This document shows, piece after piece, positions 43,329 through 52,394 of a stretch of 64,000 nucleotides of DNA; within the stretch, counting starts at the first letter, position 1, and each line of letters starts with the position of its first letter. Source of the stretch: Pseudomonas sp. Seg1 (lineage in GTDB: Bacteria > Pseudomonadota > Gammaproteobacteria > Pseudomonadales > Pseudomonadaceae); contig NZ_AP021903.1 in NCBI RefSeq assembly GCF_018326005.1, positions 5,259,001 through 5,323,000 on the forward strand, written 5' to 3'. The position numbers were made by a program, and so were the translations under genes. The notes below the pieces were generated by a model. That model made no database searches. It had not been told where the DNA came from and saw only the letters and a list, made by a program, of their open reading frames with translations.

Positions 43329-45752
43329 ATGAGCGACCAGCAAGAATTCCCGGAAAACCCAGACGACTACACCGAAACCGAAGCCGAACACATCGAACAC
43401 ACCTCCTCCGGCAAAGGCCTCGCCCTGCCCGGCCAGAACCTGCCGGACAAGGTCTACATCATCCCGATCCACAACCGCCCGTTCTTCCCGGCCCAGGTCC
43501 TGCCGGTCATCGTCAACGAAGAACCCTGGGCCGAAACCCTCGAACTGGTCAGCAAATCCGATCACCACTCCCTGGCCCTGTTCTTCATGGACACCCCCCA
43601 GGAAGACCCGCGCCACTTCAACACCGACGCCCTGCCGCAATACGGCACCCTGGTCAAAGTCCACCACGCCAGCCGCGAAAACGGCAAACTGCAGTTCGTC
43701 GCCCAAGGCCTTAGCCGCGTACGCATCAAAACCTGGCTGAAACACCATCGCCCGCCGTACCTGGTCGAAGTCGAATACCCGCACCAGCCCACCGAGCCGA
43801 CCGACGAGGTCAAGGCCTACGGCATGGCGCTGATCAACGCGATCAAGGAACTGCTGCCGCTCAACCCGCTGTACAGCGAAGAGCTGAAGAACTACCTCAA
43901 CCGCTTCAGCCCCAACGACCCATCGCCGCTGACTGACTTCGCCGCCGCCCTGACCTCCGCCACCGGCCCCGAGCTGCAAGAAGTGCTCGACTGCGTGCCG
44001 ATGCTCAAGCGCATGGAAAAAGTTCTGCCGATGCTGCGCAAGGAAGTCGAAGTCGCGCGCCTGCAAAAAGAGATCTCGGCGGAAGTTAACCGCAAGATCG
44101 GCGAGCATCAGCGCGAGTTCTTCCTCAAGGAACAGCTGAAAGTCATCCAGCAGGAACTTGGCCTGACCAAGGACGACCGCAGCGCCGACCTCGAACAGTT
44201 CGAACAACGCCTGGAAGGCAAAGTCCTGCCGGCGCAGGTGCAGAAGCGCCTCGAAGAAGAAATGCACAAACTGTCGATCCTTGAAACCGGTTCGCCGGAA
44301 TACGCGGTCACCCGCAACTACCTCGACTGGGCGACTTCGGTGCCGTGGGGTGTGTATGGCAAGGACAAACTCGACCTCAAGCACGCGCGCAAGGTGCTCG
44401 ACAAACACCACGCCGGCCTCGACGACATCAAGGACCGCATCCTCGAATTCCTCGCCGTCGGTGCCTATAAAGGTGAGATCAGCGGCTCCATCGTGTTGCT
44501 GGTCGGCCCACCGGGCGTGGGTAAAACCAGCGTCGGCAAATCCATCGCCGAGTCTCTCGGCAGGCCGTTCTACCGCTTCAGCCTCGGCGGTATGCGCGAC
44601 GAAGCCGAGATCAAGGGCCACCGCCGCACCTACATCGGCGCGCAGCCGGGCAAACTGGTGCAGGCGTTGAAAGACGTCGAAGTGATGAACCCGGTGATCA
44701 TGCTCGACGAGATCGACAAAATGGGCCAGAGCTACCAGGGCGACCCGGCCTCGGCGCTTTTGGAAACCCTCGATCCTGAGCAGAACGTCGAATTCCTCGA
44801 TCACTACCTAGACCTGCGCATGGACCTGTCGAAAGTGCTGTTCGTCTGCACGGCCAACACCCTCGATTCGATCCCCGGCCCGTTGCTCGACCGGATGGAA
44901 GTGATTCGCCTGTCGGGCTACATCACCGAAGAAAAAGTCGCCATCGCCAAGCGTCACCTGTGGCCAAAACTGCTGGAGAAGGCTGGCGTGTCGAAAGGCA
45001 GCCTGAGCATCAGCGACAGCGCGCTCAAAGCCTTGATCGACGGTTACGCCCGTGAAGCCGGCGTGCGTCAGCTCGAAAAGCAAATGGGCAAACTGGTGCG
45101 CAAAGCGGTGATGAAGCTGATCGACGATCCGAAAGCGGTGATCAAACTCGGGCCGAAAGATCTTGAGGCCTCACTGGGTCATCCGGTGTTCCGCAACGAG
45201 CAAGTGTTGTCCGGTACCGGCGTGATTACCGGCCTGGCCTGGACCAGCATGGGCGGCGCGACCCTGCCGATCGAAGCCACGCGAATTCACACACTCAATC
45301 GCGGTTTCAAACTTACCGGGCAACTGGGTGACGTAATGAAGGAGTCGGCGGAGATCGCTTACAGCTACGTCAGCTCGCACCTGAAGTCGTTTGGCGGCGA
45401 TCCGAAGTTCTTCGACGAAGCCTTCGTCCACCTGCACGTGCCGGAAGGTGCCACACCAAAAGACGGCCCAAGCGCCGGCGTGACCATGGCCAGCGCCCTG
45501 CTCTCCCTCGCCCGTAATCAGGCGCCGAAAAAAGGTGTGGCGATGACCGGCGAACTGACGCTGACCGGGCATGTACTGCCGATTGGCGGGGTGCGCGAGA
45601 AGGTGATTGCGGCAAGAAGACAGAAGATTTTCGAGCTGATTTTGCCGGAGCCGAATCGGGGTAACTTCGAGGAACTGCCGGATTATCTGAAGGAAGGCAT
45701 TACCGTGCATTTCGCCAAGCGTTTTGCGGATGTGGCGAAGGTGTTGTTCTGA
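43329..45752 (+). CDS. lon: ATP-dependent protease Lon (second-type Lon of Pseudomonas)
   Basis: The 807-residue cytoplasmic protease starts at ATG 43329 ([14 protein letters not shown]). It has an N-terminal substrate domain, coiled coil, AAA+ module with Walker [10 protein letters not shown] and Walker [12 protein letters not shown], and the protease domain with the Ser-Lys dyad (Ser in [17 protein letters not shown], Lys in [12 protein letters not shown]). Pseudomonads usually carry a main lon beside clpX and a second, divergent lon; the acidic N-terminal extension here fits the second type. A terminator follows at 45774. Its terminal codons ([11 protein letters not shown]) recur twice downstream. 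Confidence 0.93.
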   Translation: MSDQQEFPENPDDYTETEAEHIEHTSSGKGLALPGQNLPDKVYIIPIHNRPFFPAQVLPVIVNEEPWAETLELVSKSDHHSLALFFMDTPQEDPRHFNTDALPQYGTLVKVHHASRENGKLQFVAQGLSRVRIKTWLKHHRPPYLVEVEYPHQPTEPTDEVKAYGMALINAIKELLPLNPLYSEELKNYLNRFSPNDPSPLTDFAAALTSATGPELQEVLDCVPMLKRMEKVLPMLRKEVEVARLQKEISAEVNRKIGEHQREFFLKEQLKVIQQELGLTKDDRSADLEQFEQRLEGKVLPAQVQKRLEEEMHKLSILETGSPEYAVTRNYLDWATSVPWGVYGKDKLDLKHARKVLDKHHAGLDDIKDRILEFLAVGAYKGEISGSIVLLVGPPGVGKTSVGKSIAESLGRPFYRFSLGGMRDEAEIKGHRRTYIGAQPGKLVQALKDVEVMNPVIMLDEIDKMGQSYQGDPASALLETLDPEQNVEFLDHYLDLRMDLSKVLFVCTANTLDSIPGPLLDRMEVIRLSGYITEEKVAIAKRHLWPKLLEKAGVSKGSLSISDSALKALIDGYAREAGVRQLEKQMGKLVRKAVMKLIDDPKAVIKLGPKDLEASLGHPVFRNEQVLSGTGVITGLAWTSMGGATLPIEATRIHTLNRGFKLTGQLGDVMKESAEIAYSYVSSHLKSFGGDPKFFDEAFVHLHVPEGATPKDGPSAGVTMASALLSLARNQAPKKGVAMTGELTLTGHVLPIGGVREKVIAARRQKIFELILPEPNRGNFEELPDYLKEGITVHFAKRFADVAKVLF

Positions 45753-45773
45753 GCAACTAATACGAGAGTAGTT

Positions 45774-45806
45774 AAAATGGCCAGCGCTCCTTCGCTGGCC
45801 ATTTTT
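45774..45806 (+). terminator. Rho-independent terminator of lon
   Basis: AAAATGGCCAGCG and CGCTGGCCATTTTT flank CTCCTT; the stem is GC-rich and ends in a T run. It lies 22 bases after the lon stop. Confidence 0.88.
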
Positions 45807-45857
45807 CGCTTGATTAGTTTCGTTTTCGCAAAATCTTATAACCAAAAAATCTAGCCT

Positions 45858-45877
45858 ACCTGTCAACTCTTACAGTT
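45858..45877. promoter_or_regulatory. LexA-like SOS box 2
   Basis: ACCTGTCAACTCTTACAGTT contains CTGT-N8-ACAG (45860-45875). It differs from box 3 at one base only, and lies 74 bases before the start of the 45951 gene. Confidence 0.6.
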
Positions 45878-45950
45878 CCCTCTCCATGAACTTGCCGATA
45901 GGTTAACCGCTGTGGCGTTAACCCATTACCGCGCAAAAGGAGTTCGTATC

Positions 45951-46412
45951 TTGAGTATTCATGAAGGTAGAAAACCGTTTCACTCTGTGCCCGCAATAGG
46001 CTTGGTCTTTCGCAAGAATTCCGCGACTGAATACCTGAATGCACACGTCAACGATGATGAGTTTGAGGCGACAGAAATTTTCGCCAGCGCTGGCACCCGG
46101 GAAATCATGGCTATTTTCAAGGCCGGTGAAAAATACACCCCGGAAGATCGGTCGTTTGATTTTTACTTTCCCGTCAAGATAGAAACTGGAATCTACCCGC
46201 TGGCTGCCGGTCTCGAAATAGCCTTTACCGAATATGTCCCGCAGCAACACTCAACGCATCAATATTTCACTTACTTCGCTCACTCGGGTGATTTGAATAT
46301 TTTTGTAAATACTCAAAAGACCGTTTACTCAGGTTCATTCAGTGCCAGGTTCAATAACAAGGTAGGTGAAGAGATCAGCGCTAGCGGCACTTTCGGTTTT
46401 TTGATTGGGTAA
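45951..46412 (+). CDS. Small beta-rich protein of unknown function (153 residues), first cassette after lon
   Basis: The start is taken as TTG 45951, eight bases after a strong AAAAGGAG; GTG 45912 is possible but lacks a site. The product begins MSIHEGRKPFHSVP and contains IMAIFKAGEKYTPEDRSFDF, GLEIAFTEYVPQQHS and a closing VYSGSFSARFNN...SGTFGFLIG. It is soluble and beta-like, of the same length as the 42222 product. The gene is AT-richer than lon, preceded by LexA-like box 2, and followed at once by a partial copy of the lon 3' end. No family was recognised. Confidence 0.68.
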   Translation: MSIHEGRKPFHSVPAIGLVFRKNSATEYLNAHVNDDEFEATEIFASAGTREIMAIFKAGEKYTPEDRSFDFYFPVKIETGIYPLAAGLEIAFTEYVPQQHSTHQYFTYFAHSGDLNIFVNTQKTVYSGSFSARFNNKVGEEISASGTFGFLIG

Positions 46413-46415
46413 TGA

Positions 46416-46500
46416 TTCGAGGAACTACCGAACTTCTTTAAGGACGGCATTACCGTGCATTTCGCCAAACGGGTTGCGGATGTGGCGTAGGTATTTTCTA
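46416..46500 (+). pseudogene. lon: Duplicated 3' end of lon (copy 2, diverged)
   Basis: About 85 bases align to 45666-45750 of lon. Translation in the lon frame reads [20 protein letters not shown] then ADVA and a TAG stop, against [28 protein letters not shown] in Lon. It starts four bases after the stop of the 45951 gene. No other lon sequence accompanies it. Confidence 0.85.
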
Positions 46501-46584
46501 GAATGGAAGGGCTTTGCAGCTATTCGGATATTTAATACGATCACGTTCTATATCACTCGCCCTTAATTCCAAATCATTCTTACA

Positions 46585-46604
46585 ACCTGTCAACTATTAC
46601 AGTT
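46585..46604. promoter_or_regulatory. LexA-like SOS box 3
   Basis: ACCTGTCAACTATTACAGTT contains CTGT-N8-ACAG (46587-46602) and matches box 2 at 19 of 20 positions. It lies 59 bases before the start of the 46663 gene. Confidence 0.6.
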
Positions 46605-46662
46605 TCGTCGCTTACACAATTAGCTGACCATAAAACTCCACCCCTTCATGGAATCATTCACG

Positions 46663-47055
46663 ATGACCGCTAAAACTGTCGTAACAAATACCATCACCGG
46701 TACATTTACAGCCAAGATTGAAAAGCAGCCTGACTTCGCGGCCACCCGATTTACCGTCTCCGAAGGGAGTGACCATTTCCATTTTTACGGCACAGAAGGT
46801 GATCCCCATCCGCTTAAAAACTATCGAGGGATTTACATAATTGTAAAAAAAGACGTGAGCGGTTTTAAACTCGCCCAATTTGGCTATCTCGACAAGCAGG
46901 GTGAAAAACAAAAATTCTATGAGGCAGAAGATGGGACATTTACTTTTGATTTCGATGAGACTAAAAAACACTACAAAATGTCATTCCATGTTGTCGCCCA
47001 ATACGTAATAGAAAAGGTCGACATTCTCGGCAGCTTCGATCTAACTGTGAGTTAG
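46663..47055 (+). CDS. Small beta-rich protein of unknown function (130 residues), second cassette after lon
   Basis: The start is ATG 46663 (MTAKTVVTNTITGTF), with GGAA nine bases upstream; ATG 46648 adds five residues. Strand-like blocks are ITGTFTAKIEKQPD, YRGIYIIVKKDVSGFKLAQF (partial) and FHVVAQYVIEKVDILGSFDL. The last block parallels the end of the 42222 and 45951 products. It has no signal, no membrane segment and no recognised family. AT-rich composition, LexA-like box 3 in front and a lon 3' end copy behind repeat the layout of the previous cassette. Confidence 0.66.
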   Translation: MTAKTVVTNTITGTFTAKIEKQPDFAATRFTVSEGSDHFHFYGTEGDPHPLKNYRGIYIIVKKDVSGFKLAQFGYLDKQGEKQKFYEAEDGTFTFDFDETKKHYKMSFHVVAQYVIEKVDILGSFDLTVS

Positions 47056-47082
47056 TCGCCCGTTCACCTTATGGACCTGAAT

Positions 47083-47120
47083 CCAAGCGGTTTGCGGATG
47101 TGGCAAAGGTGCTCTTCTGA
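47083..47120 (+). pseudogene. lon: Duplicated 3' end of lon (copy 3)
   Basis: In the lon frame these bases read [11 protein letters not shown] and stop, exactly the Lon C-terminus, but with synonymous changes against the real gene (CGG for CGT, GCA for GCG, CTC for TTG). The synonymous-only pattern suggests it comes from a functional lon of another strain. It lies 27 bases after the stop of the 46663 gene. Confidence 0.85.
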
Positions 47121-47140
47121 CAATCATGTCGTGCCTGATA

Positions 47141-47242
47141 TACCGCTATCGCTGGCAAGCCAGCTCCCACAATGTTCGTTGGTGATCACAAATCCTGTGT
47201 TCAACCGAGAAACCTGTGGGAGCTGGCTTGCCAGCGATGGGG
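47141..47242. repeat. REPIN (GGCTTGCCAGCG family) after the lon cassettes
   Basis: TATCGCTGGCAAGCCAGCTC at the left and GAGCTGGCTTGCCAGCGATG at the right are near-perfect complements around a 40-base interior. It separates the cassettes from the inhibitor gene. Confidence 0.82.
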
Positions 47243-47334
47243 CCCGGACTGACGACGCCAGCCCCGACCGTCACACTTTGTCTCATCTTCAGTTATGCTC
47301 GCCGTTCGTCGCCAACGCTGGAGCCGCTGACCTT

Positions 47335-47727
47335 ATGTCCCCCACTCGCCTGTTTCTCCCCCTCGCCCTTGCCTTGCTGGCCGCTTGCGCCACGCAGCCG
47401 AAACACAACGTGACCGTGGAAAAACAAAGCGAATGCCCGGTGCGGCTCACCACGGGGCAGAACCTCATCATCATGCTGCCGAGCAACCCGACCACGGGTT
47501 ATCGCTGGGCCATTCAGGACTCGGCCGGTGGCGTGTTGCGCGCGCTCAGCCCTGAGGTTTACAGCAATCCCGAAGATGCCGGCGTGGTTGGCGCTGCCGG
47601 GCTTTCGACCTGGCGCTTCCAGGCCTTCGCCCCCGGCACCGGACGTCTGCGCCTGACCTCGCAACAACCGTGGGCACCCGAGGTGTTGCCGGTGGAAACC
47701 TTTGACTGCGCGATTTCGGTGAACTGA
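47335..47727 (+). CDS. Chagasin-type (I42) cysteine protease inhibitor lipoprotein
   Basis: The 130-residue protein starts at ATG 47335 and has a lipoprotein signal ending LLAACA (Cys18 lipidation). The I42 fold motifs are present: SNPTTGYRWAI, the central GAAGLSTWRFQAFAPGTGRL (part) and LTSQQPW. Chagasin inhibitors bind papain-like proteases in a substrate-like loop (NPTTGY). Acting in the periplasm or outer membrane, it could protect against host or own proteases. The stop is two bases before the YhhN gene, suggesting an operon. Confidence 0.88.
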   Translation: MSPTRLFLPLALALLAACATQPKHNVTVEKQSECPVRLTTGQNLIIMLPSNPTTGYRWAIQDSAGGVLRALSPEVYSNPEDAGVVGAAGLSTWRFQAFAPGTGRLRLTSQQPWAPEVLPVETFDCAISVN

Positions 47728-47729
47728 TC

Positions 47730-48365
47730 GTGGGTTGGCTGATTCTGGCGCTGATGGGCGCGGTGACGTTTCTCTACGGTGTAAGCACACATGCAGCGCT
47801 GCTCTGCCTGTTGGTCAAACCGCTGCCGGTGCTGGCGTTGCTCGGCTGGCTGCATGATGCGCCGCCCAGCGACTATCGGCGCTGGATCAGCCTGGGTCTG
47901 ATTTTCTCTCTGCTCGGCGATGTGCTGCTGGCGTGGCCGGGGGATTTGTTCGTGTTTGGCCTGGGTGCGTTTCTGGTTGCGCATCTGGCGTATCTGAAGG
48001 CCTATCTGAGTGACTGCAAACGTCTGGCGCTGTTGCCGCTGGTGCTCGCAGTCGTGGTCGGCGCGGCGCTGTTGGGCATTCTGATTTCCAACGGGCTTGG
48101 GCCATTGCTGGTGCCAGTGATTGTCTACGGCACAGCTATAAGCGCCATGCTCTGGCGCGCCCTTGCCCGTCTTGGCACTGACGTCCCCAAGCGCTCGGCG
48201 CTGCTGGCGGCTGGCGGTGCGCTGGCGTTTGTGTTCTCGGACAGCGTGATCGGTATCGATCGTTTTGTGTCGCCGTTCCAGGCTGCGCCGTACGTCATCA
48301 TCCTCAGCTACTGGCTGGGACAGTGGGGCATTGCGGCCTCTGCCTTTTCCCAGACTAAACGCTAA
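47730..48365 (+). CDS. YhhN-family membrane protein (lysoplasmalogenase-like)
   Basis: The 211-residue protein (GTG start two bases after the inhibitor stop) has about eight hydrophobic helices with the family blocks [38 protein letters not shown] and [14 protein letters not shown]. Eukaryotic TMEM86 relatives hydrolyse the vinyl ether of lysoplasmalogens; conserved Asp residues (GDVLLAW, SDSVIG) are kept here. The bacterial substrate is uncertain. Confidence 0.88.
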   Translation: MGWLILALMGAVTFLYGVSTHAALLCLLVKPLPVLALLGWLHDAPPSDYRRWISLGLIFSLLGDVLLAWPGDLFVFGLGAFLVAHLAYLKAYLSDCKRLALLPLVLAVVVGAALLGILISNGLGPLLVPVIVYGTAISAMLWRALARLGTDVPKRSALLAAGGALAFVFSDSVIGIDRFVSPFQAAPYVIILSYWLGQWGIAASAFSQTKR

Positions 48366-48368
48366 CCC

Positions 48369-48500
48369 TGTGGTGAGGGGATTCATCCCCGATGGGCTGC
48401 GCAGCGGCCCCGAAACCGGTCAATCAGGTGTGTCAGACAGACCGCAGGCACAGGTTTTGGGGCTGCTGCGCAGCCCATCGGGGATAAATCCCCTCGCCAC
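48369..48500. repeat. REPIN (GGCGAGGGG family) upstream of cmoA
   Basis: TGTGGTGAGGGGATTCATCC at the left pairs with GGGATAAATCCCCTCGCCAC at the right, continuing into GATGGGCTGCGCAGC and GCTGCGCAGCCCATC. It is the closest copy to the element at 34337. Confidence 0.88.
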
Positions 48501-48576
48501 GTCGGACAACCCAAGCATCCCCGCGCCAGTTTGGCTAAAATGCCGGCCTTTTCCACCGACACCGCCGGACACCGCC

Positions 48577-49320
48577 GTGAGCAAAGAACCCGATCGCATT
48601 TTCGCCCAGCCCCTGGACAAGGTGCCTGACTTCGCCTTCAACGAAGACGTGGTGCGGGTGTTCCCGGACATGATCAAGCGCTCGGTGCCGGGTTACCCGA
48701 CCATCGTCGAGAACCTTGGCGTGCTCGCGGCGCAGTTCGCCCAGCCAAACAGCGTGCTCTACGATCTCGGCTCGTCGCTGGGTGCGGTGACTCAGGCATT
48801 GCGTCGCCATGTGCGCACTGACGGCTGCCGGGTGATCGCGGTGGACAACTCGGCGGCGATGGTCGAGCGTTGCCGCGAGTACCTCAACGGTCAGGATTCA
48901 ATGTTCCAGGAGTTACTGCCGGTTGAAGTGATCGAGGGCGATATCCTCGCGCTGGACTTCAAACCCGCGTCGGTGGTGGCACTGAACTTCACGCTGCAAT
49001 TCATCGCCCCGGATCAACGCACCGCGTTGCTCTCGCGCATCCGCCAATCGTTGCTGCCCGGCGGCGCCTTGATTCTCTCGGAGAAGCTGCGCTTCAACGA
49101 TGCCGAAGAACATGAGTTGCTCACCGACCTGCATGTCGCGTTCAAACGCGCCAACGGCTACAGCGAACTGGAAATCGCCCAGAAGCGCAGTGCCATCGAA
49201 AACGTCATGAAGCCCGACAGCCTCGAAGAACACCGCGAACGCCTGTTGGCCGCCGGGTTCTCGAAAGTCGTGCCGTGGTTCCAGTGTCTTAACTTTGCCT
49301 CGTTGATTGCCTTGCCATGA
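48577..49320 (+). CDS. cmoA: Carboxy-S-adenosylmethionine synthase CmoA
   Basis: The 247-residue enzyme (GTG start; length equal to E. coli CmoA) converts SAM and prephenate to carboxy-SAM. Visible blocks include [40 protein letters not shown], the SAM-binding [15 protein letters not shown] and [14 protein letters not shown]. It overlaps cmoB by ATGA, and the two act successively in making 5-oxyacetyluridine at the wobble position of tRNA. Confidence 0.96.
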   Translation: MSKEPDRIFAQPLDKVPDFAFNEDVVRVFPDMIKRSVPGYPTIVENLGVLAAQFAQPNSVLYDLGSSLGAVTQALRRHVRTDGCRVIAVDNSAAMVERCREYLNGQDSMFQELLPVEVIEGDILALDFKPASVVALNFTLQFIAPDQRTALLSRIRQSLLPGGALILSEKLRFNDAEEHELLTDLHVAFKRANGYSELEIAQKRSAIENVMKPDSLEEHRERLLAAGFSKVVPWFQCLNFASLIALP

Positions 49321-50273
49321 TTGATCTGTCCCCCCTCGCCCGCCGCCTGGCTGGCACCCCGCTGGCCGACTGGGCCAACACCCTGCAAGCGCAACTCGAC
49401 AAGAAAATGGAGAAAGGTCACGGCGACCTGGAGCGCTGGCAAAGTGCGCTGGATGCCTTGCCGAAGATCCAGCCGAGTGAAATCGATCTGCTCAACGGCT
49501 TGAAGCTCGACACCGATTGCGACGATGAAACCCGTGCGCAAATGCGCACCGCGCTGATGGGCCTGTCGCCATGGCGCAAAGGGCCGTTCGATCTGTTTGG
49601 CGTGCACGTCGACACCGAATGGCGTTCCGACTGGAAATGGTCGCGGGTTGCACCGCATCTGGACCTGCAGGGCAAGCGCATCCTCGATGTCGGTTGCGGC
49701 AACGGCTACTACATGTGGCGCATGCTCGGTGCCGGCGCGGACAGTGTGATCGGTGTCGATCCGAACTGGCTGTTCTTCTGCCAGTTCCAGGCGGTGCAGC
49801 GTTATCTGTCCGAGCCGAACGCCTGGCATCTGCCGTTCCCGTTCGAAGACCTGCCGTCGAACCTCGAAGGATTCGACACGGTGTTTTCCATGGGCGTGTT
49901 CTATCACCGTCGCTCGCCGATCGAGCATTTATTGGCGCTGAAGGATTGCCTGGTCAAGGGCGGCGAACTGGTGCTGGAAACGCTGGTGGTCGAGGGCGAC
50001 AAGCATCAAGTGCTGGTGCCGGAAGATCGTTATGCGCAGATGCGTAACGTGTGGTTCCTGCCCTCGGTGCCGGCGCTGGAACTGTGGTTGCGGCGTGCCG
50101 GGTTTACCGATATTCGTTGCGTCGATGTCAGCACAACGACGGTCGAGGAACAACGTGGTACCGAGTGGATGAAGTATCAGTCGCTGAGCGACTTCCTTGA
50201 TCCGGAAGATCACAGCAAGACGATCGAAGGGCTGCCGGCGCCGATGCGGGCGGTGATTGTCGCGAAGAAGTAA
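49317..50273 (+). CDS. cmoB: tRNA U34 carboxymethyltransferase CmoB
   Basis: The 318-residue methyltransferase-fold enzyme transfers the carboxymethyl group from carboxy-SAM to 5-hydroxyuridine 34. Typical blocks are [20 protein letters not shown], the SAM site [37 protein letters not shown] and [14 protein letters not shown]. It is translationally coupled to cmoA. A REPIN separates it from the convergent tadA. Confidence 0.96.
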   Translation: MIDLSPLARRLAGTPLADWANTLQAQLDKKMEKGHGDLERWQSALDALPKIQPSEIDLLNGLKLDTDCDDETRAQMRTALMGLSPWRKGPFDLFGVHVDTEWRSDWKWSRVAPHLDLQGKRILDVGCGNGYYMWRMLGAGADSVIGVDPNWLFFCQFQAVQRYLSEPNAWHLPFPFEDLPSNLEGFDTVFSMGVFYHRRSPIEHLLALKDCLVKGGELVLETLVVEGDKHQVLVPEDRYAQMRNVWFLPSVPALELWLRRAGFTDIRCVDVSTTTVEEQRGTEWMKYQSLSDFLDPEDHSKTIEGLPAPMRAVIVAKK

Positions 50274-50295
50274 TTTTTACAACCACCAAACAAAC

Positions 50296-50389
50296 CTGTG
50301 GGAGCTGGCTTGCCAGCGATGGCGTCGGCACATCAAACATTGATGTTGGCTGAACCAATGCTATCGCTGGCAAGCCAGCTCCCACAGGG
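50296..50389. repeat. REPIN (GGCTTGCCAGCG family) between cmoB and tadA
   Basis: The arms CCTGTGGGAGCTGGCTTGCC and GGCAAGCCAGCTCCCACAGG are perfectly complementary and extend through CAGCGATGG/CTATCGCTG with a mismatch. The convergent position suggests a bidirectional terminator role. Confidence 0.9.
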
Positions 50390-50403
50390 TTTTGTGTTGT
50401 CTT

Positions 50404-50901
50404 TTAGATAGCGGGTTTAGCGCGACGAGCGCGGAAGAACTCGGTCAACACCGCCCCGCACTCCTCCGCCAACACCCCGCCCTCATACAACACCCGATGA
50501 TTCAAAAAGCCCTGGGTAAAAAACTGTCCCTGGCTCTGCACGATCCCGGCCTTCGGCTCCAGGGCGCCATACACCACCCGCGCCACCCGCGAATGCACGA
50601 TCAAACCGGCGCACATGCTGCACGGTTCCAGCGTCACATACAGCGTGCTACCCGGCAGGCGATAGTTGTTCACGGCTTGCGCGGCGGCGCGGATCGCGAC
50701 CATTTCCGCGTGGGCGCTGGGGTCGCTGGCGCTGATCGGGCAATTGAAGCCGCGACCGATGATCTCGCCATCCTGCACCAGCACCGCGCCGACCGGCACT
50801 TCGCCGAGGGCTGCGCCTTGCGCCGCAAGGGCCAGGGCTTCGCGCATGAAATCGCGATCACGGCTGCGGTCGATGATCGCCGCGGGGCGAATCTGGCGCA
50901 T
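50404..50901 (-). CDS. tadA: tRNA-specific adenosine deaminase TadA
   Basis: The 165-residue enzyme deaminates A34 of tRNA-Arg(ACG) to inosine. The zinc-deaminase motifs are complete: HAEM (zinc His and catalytic Glu) and PCSMC (zinc Cys pair). The start at ATG 50901 overlaps the TGA of the multicopper oxidase gene by one base (TGATG), so the two are probably coupled. With cmoA and cmoB it makes this a cluster of wobble-base modifiers. Confidence 0.95.
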   Translation of the reverse strand: MRQIRPAAIIDRSRDRDFMREALALAAQGAALGEVPVGAVLVQDGEIIGRGFNCPISASDPSAHAEMVAIRAAAQAVNNYRLPGSTLYVTLEPCSMCAGLIVHSRVARVVYGALEPKAGIVQSQGQFFTQGFLNHRVLYEGGVLAEECGAVLTEFFRARRAKPAI

Positions 50902-52277
50902 CACTTCACCTCGATGGCGGCCATCAGGCCGGTTTCCATGTGATCAATCACATGACAGTGGAACATCCACACCCCCGGGTTATCCGCCACCAGCGCCACT
51001 TGTGCGCGCTCGTTCTTGCCCAGCAGATAGGTGTCGGTGAAGTACGGAATGATCTTGTGCCGGTTCGACGCAATCACCTTGAAGCTCATGCCATGCAGGT
51101 GGATCGGATGCTGATACTGGGTCATGTTTTTCAGTTCGAAAATATAGCTCTGACCCAGTTTCAGGCTGGCGATCGGCCGGTCGGCACAAGTCTTGTCGGT
51201 GATGTCCCAGGCCTTGCCGTTGATCTGCCACAGACTTGGCGGCTTGCCGTTGTCGACGTTGACCGACACCGAACCGACCCATTCGAAATTGAAGTTGAGT
51301 TTCTCGGCATTGGCCAGGTCCGGCTCGGCCACCGGATTGGCGGGCAGCGCTTTCGGCCAGTCCGTCGGCGCATCGGTGTTGGCCACCGAACGCAAGGTAC
51401 CCAGTCGGACCGGGCCGTTGCGCAGCGAGAGTTCTTCACCCTCGGCCGGCGCCTTGATCGCCAGACAAATGCGCATGCCCGGGCCAAGCCAATATTCCTT
51501 GCCCAGCGGGCGAGGTTCGACCGGGTTGCCATCCAGCGCGTAGATCTTCGCCTCAACGCCAGGAATGTTGATGCGATACGTCAGGGTGTTATCGAGATTG
51601 AGCAGGCGCACGCGGGTGATCTGCCCGGCCGGCAATTCGATCACTGGCAACGGTACGCCGTTGATGGTCGACAGACGCCCCGCCGTGCCGCCACGCGCAG
51701 CTTCACGCGGAATGCTGAATTCGACGAAGTTGCCTTCGTCATCGATGTGCCAGTTTTTCAGGCTCAGGGTCTTTTCATACTTGAAACCGGTCGGCTCGCG
51801 CTCTTCGATGATCAGCGGCCCGACCAGTCCGCGACCGAGTTCTTCGCTGCTGCTGACGTGCGGGTGATACCAGTAGCTGCCGGCGTCCGGCACGCGGAAT
51901 TTGTAGTCGAAGTATTCGCCCGGCAGCACTGGCAGTTGCGAGACGTACGGCACGCCGTCCATTTCCAGCGGCAGGCGAATGCCGTGCCAGTGGATGGTGG
52001 TCGCGACCGGCAGATGGTTGATGAACCGCACCCGCAGCCATTCACCCTGACGCACGCGCAATTCAGTACCTGGCGCCGACGGGCCGAACGCCCACGCCTC
52101 GGTCTTATGCCCGGGCACCAGTTCCACGTCCAGTGGCGCGGCGATCAGCTCGTAGTCGTGACCCGCCTCGGCGTCGGCCATCTTGCCCAGCCAGTAACGC
52201 GACGCGCCCCCCACTCCAACGCCAACGACAACAAGACCGGCCAGGCCACCGAGGATTTGGCGACGGGTAAAGGACAT
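50901..52277 (-). CDS. Tat-exported multicopper oxidase (CumA-like)
   Basis: The 458-residue protein has a twin-arginine signal (SFTRRQILGGLAGLVVVGVG) and all four copper-binding blocks: HWHGIRLP, YWYHPHV, HPIHLHGMSF and HCHVIDHMETGLM. It is a periplasmic laccase-like oxidase. Resemblance to Pseudomonas CumA, once linked to Mn(II) oxidation, is strong in the signal region and length, but that role is disputed for the family. There is no Met-rich copper-resistance insert as in CopA/CueO. It lies upstream of tadA on one transcript. Confidence 0.9.
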   Translation of the reverse strand: MSFTRRQILGGLAGLVVVGVGVGGASRYWLGKMADAEAGHDYELIAAPLDVELVPGHKTEAWAFGPSAPGTELRVRQGEWLRVRFINHLPVATTIHWHGIRLPLEMDGVPYVSQLPVLPGEYFDYKFRVPDAGSYWYHPHVSSSEELGRGLVGPLIIEEREPTGFKYEKTLSLKNWHIDDEGNFVEFSIPREAARGGTAGRLSTINGVPLPVIELPAGQITRVRLLNLDNTLTYRINIPGVEAKIYALDGNPVEPRPLGKEYWLGPGMRICLAIKAPAEGEELSLRNGPVRLGTLRSVANTDAPTDWPKALPANPVAEPDLANAEKLNFNFEWVGSVSVNVDNGKPPSLWQINGKAWDITDKTCADRPIASLKLGQSYIFELKNMTQYQHPIHLHGMSFKVIASNRHKIIPYFTDTYLLGKNERAQVALVADNPGVWMFHCHVIDHMETGLMAAIEVK

Positions 52278-52394
52278 GAACTCAACTACCTCACGTATCA
52301 GCGACAGACCCTGAAGGCCCGTAAAAGGCGAATACGATACACCTGCGGTTGAGAAACAGTAAGGGTGACCTGAGGCCGCACATCCCCTCCGCGC

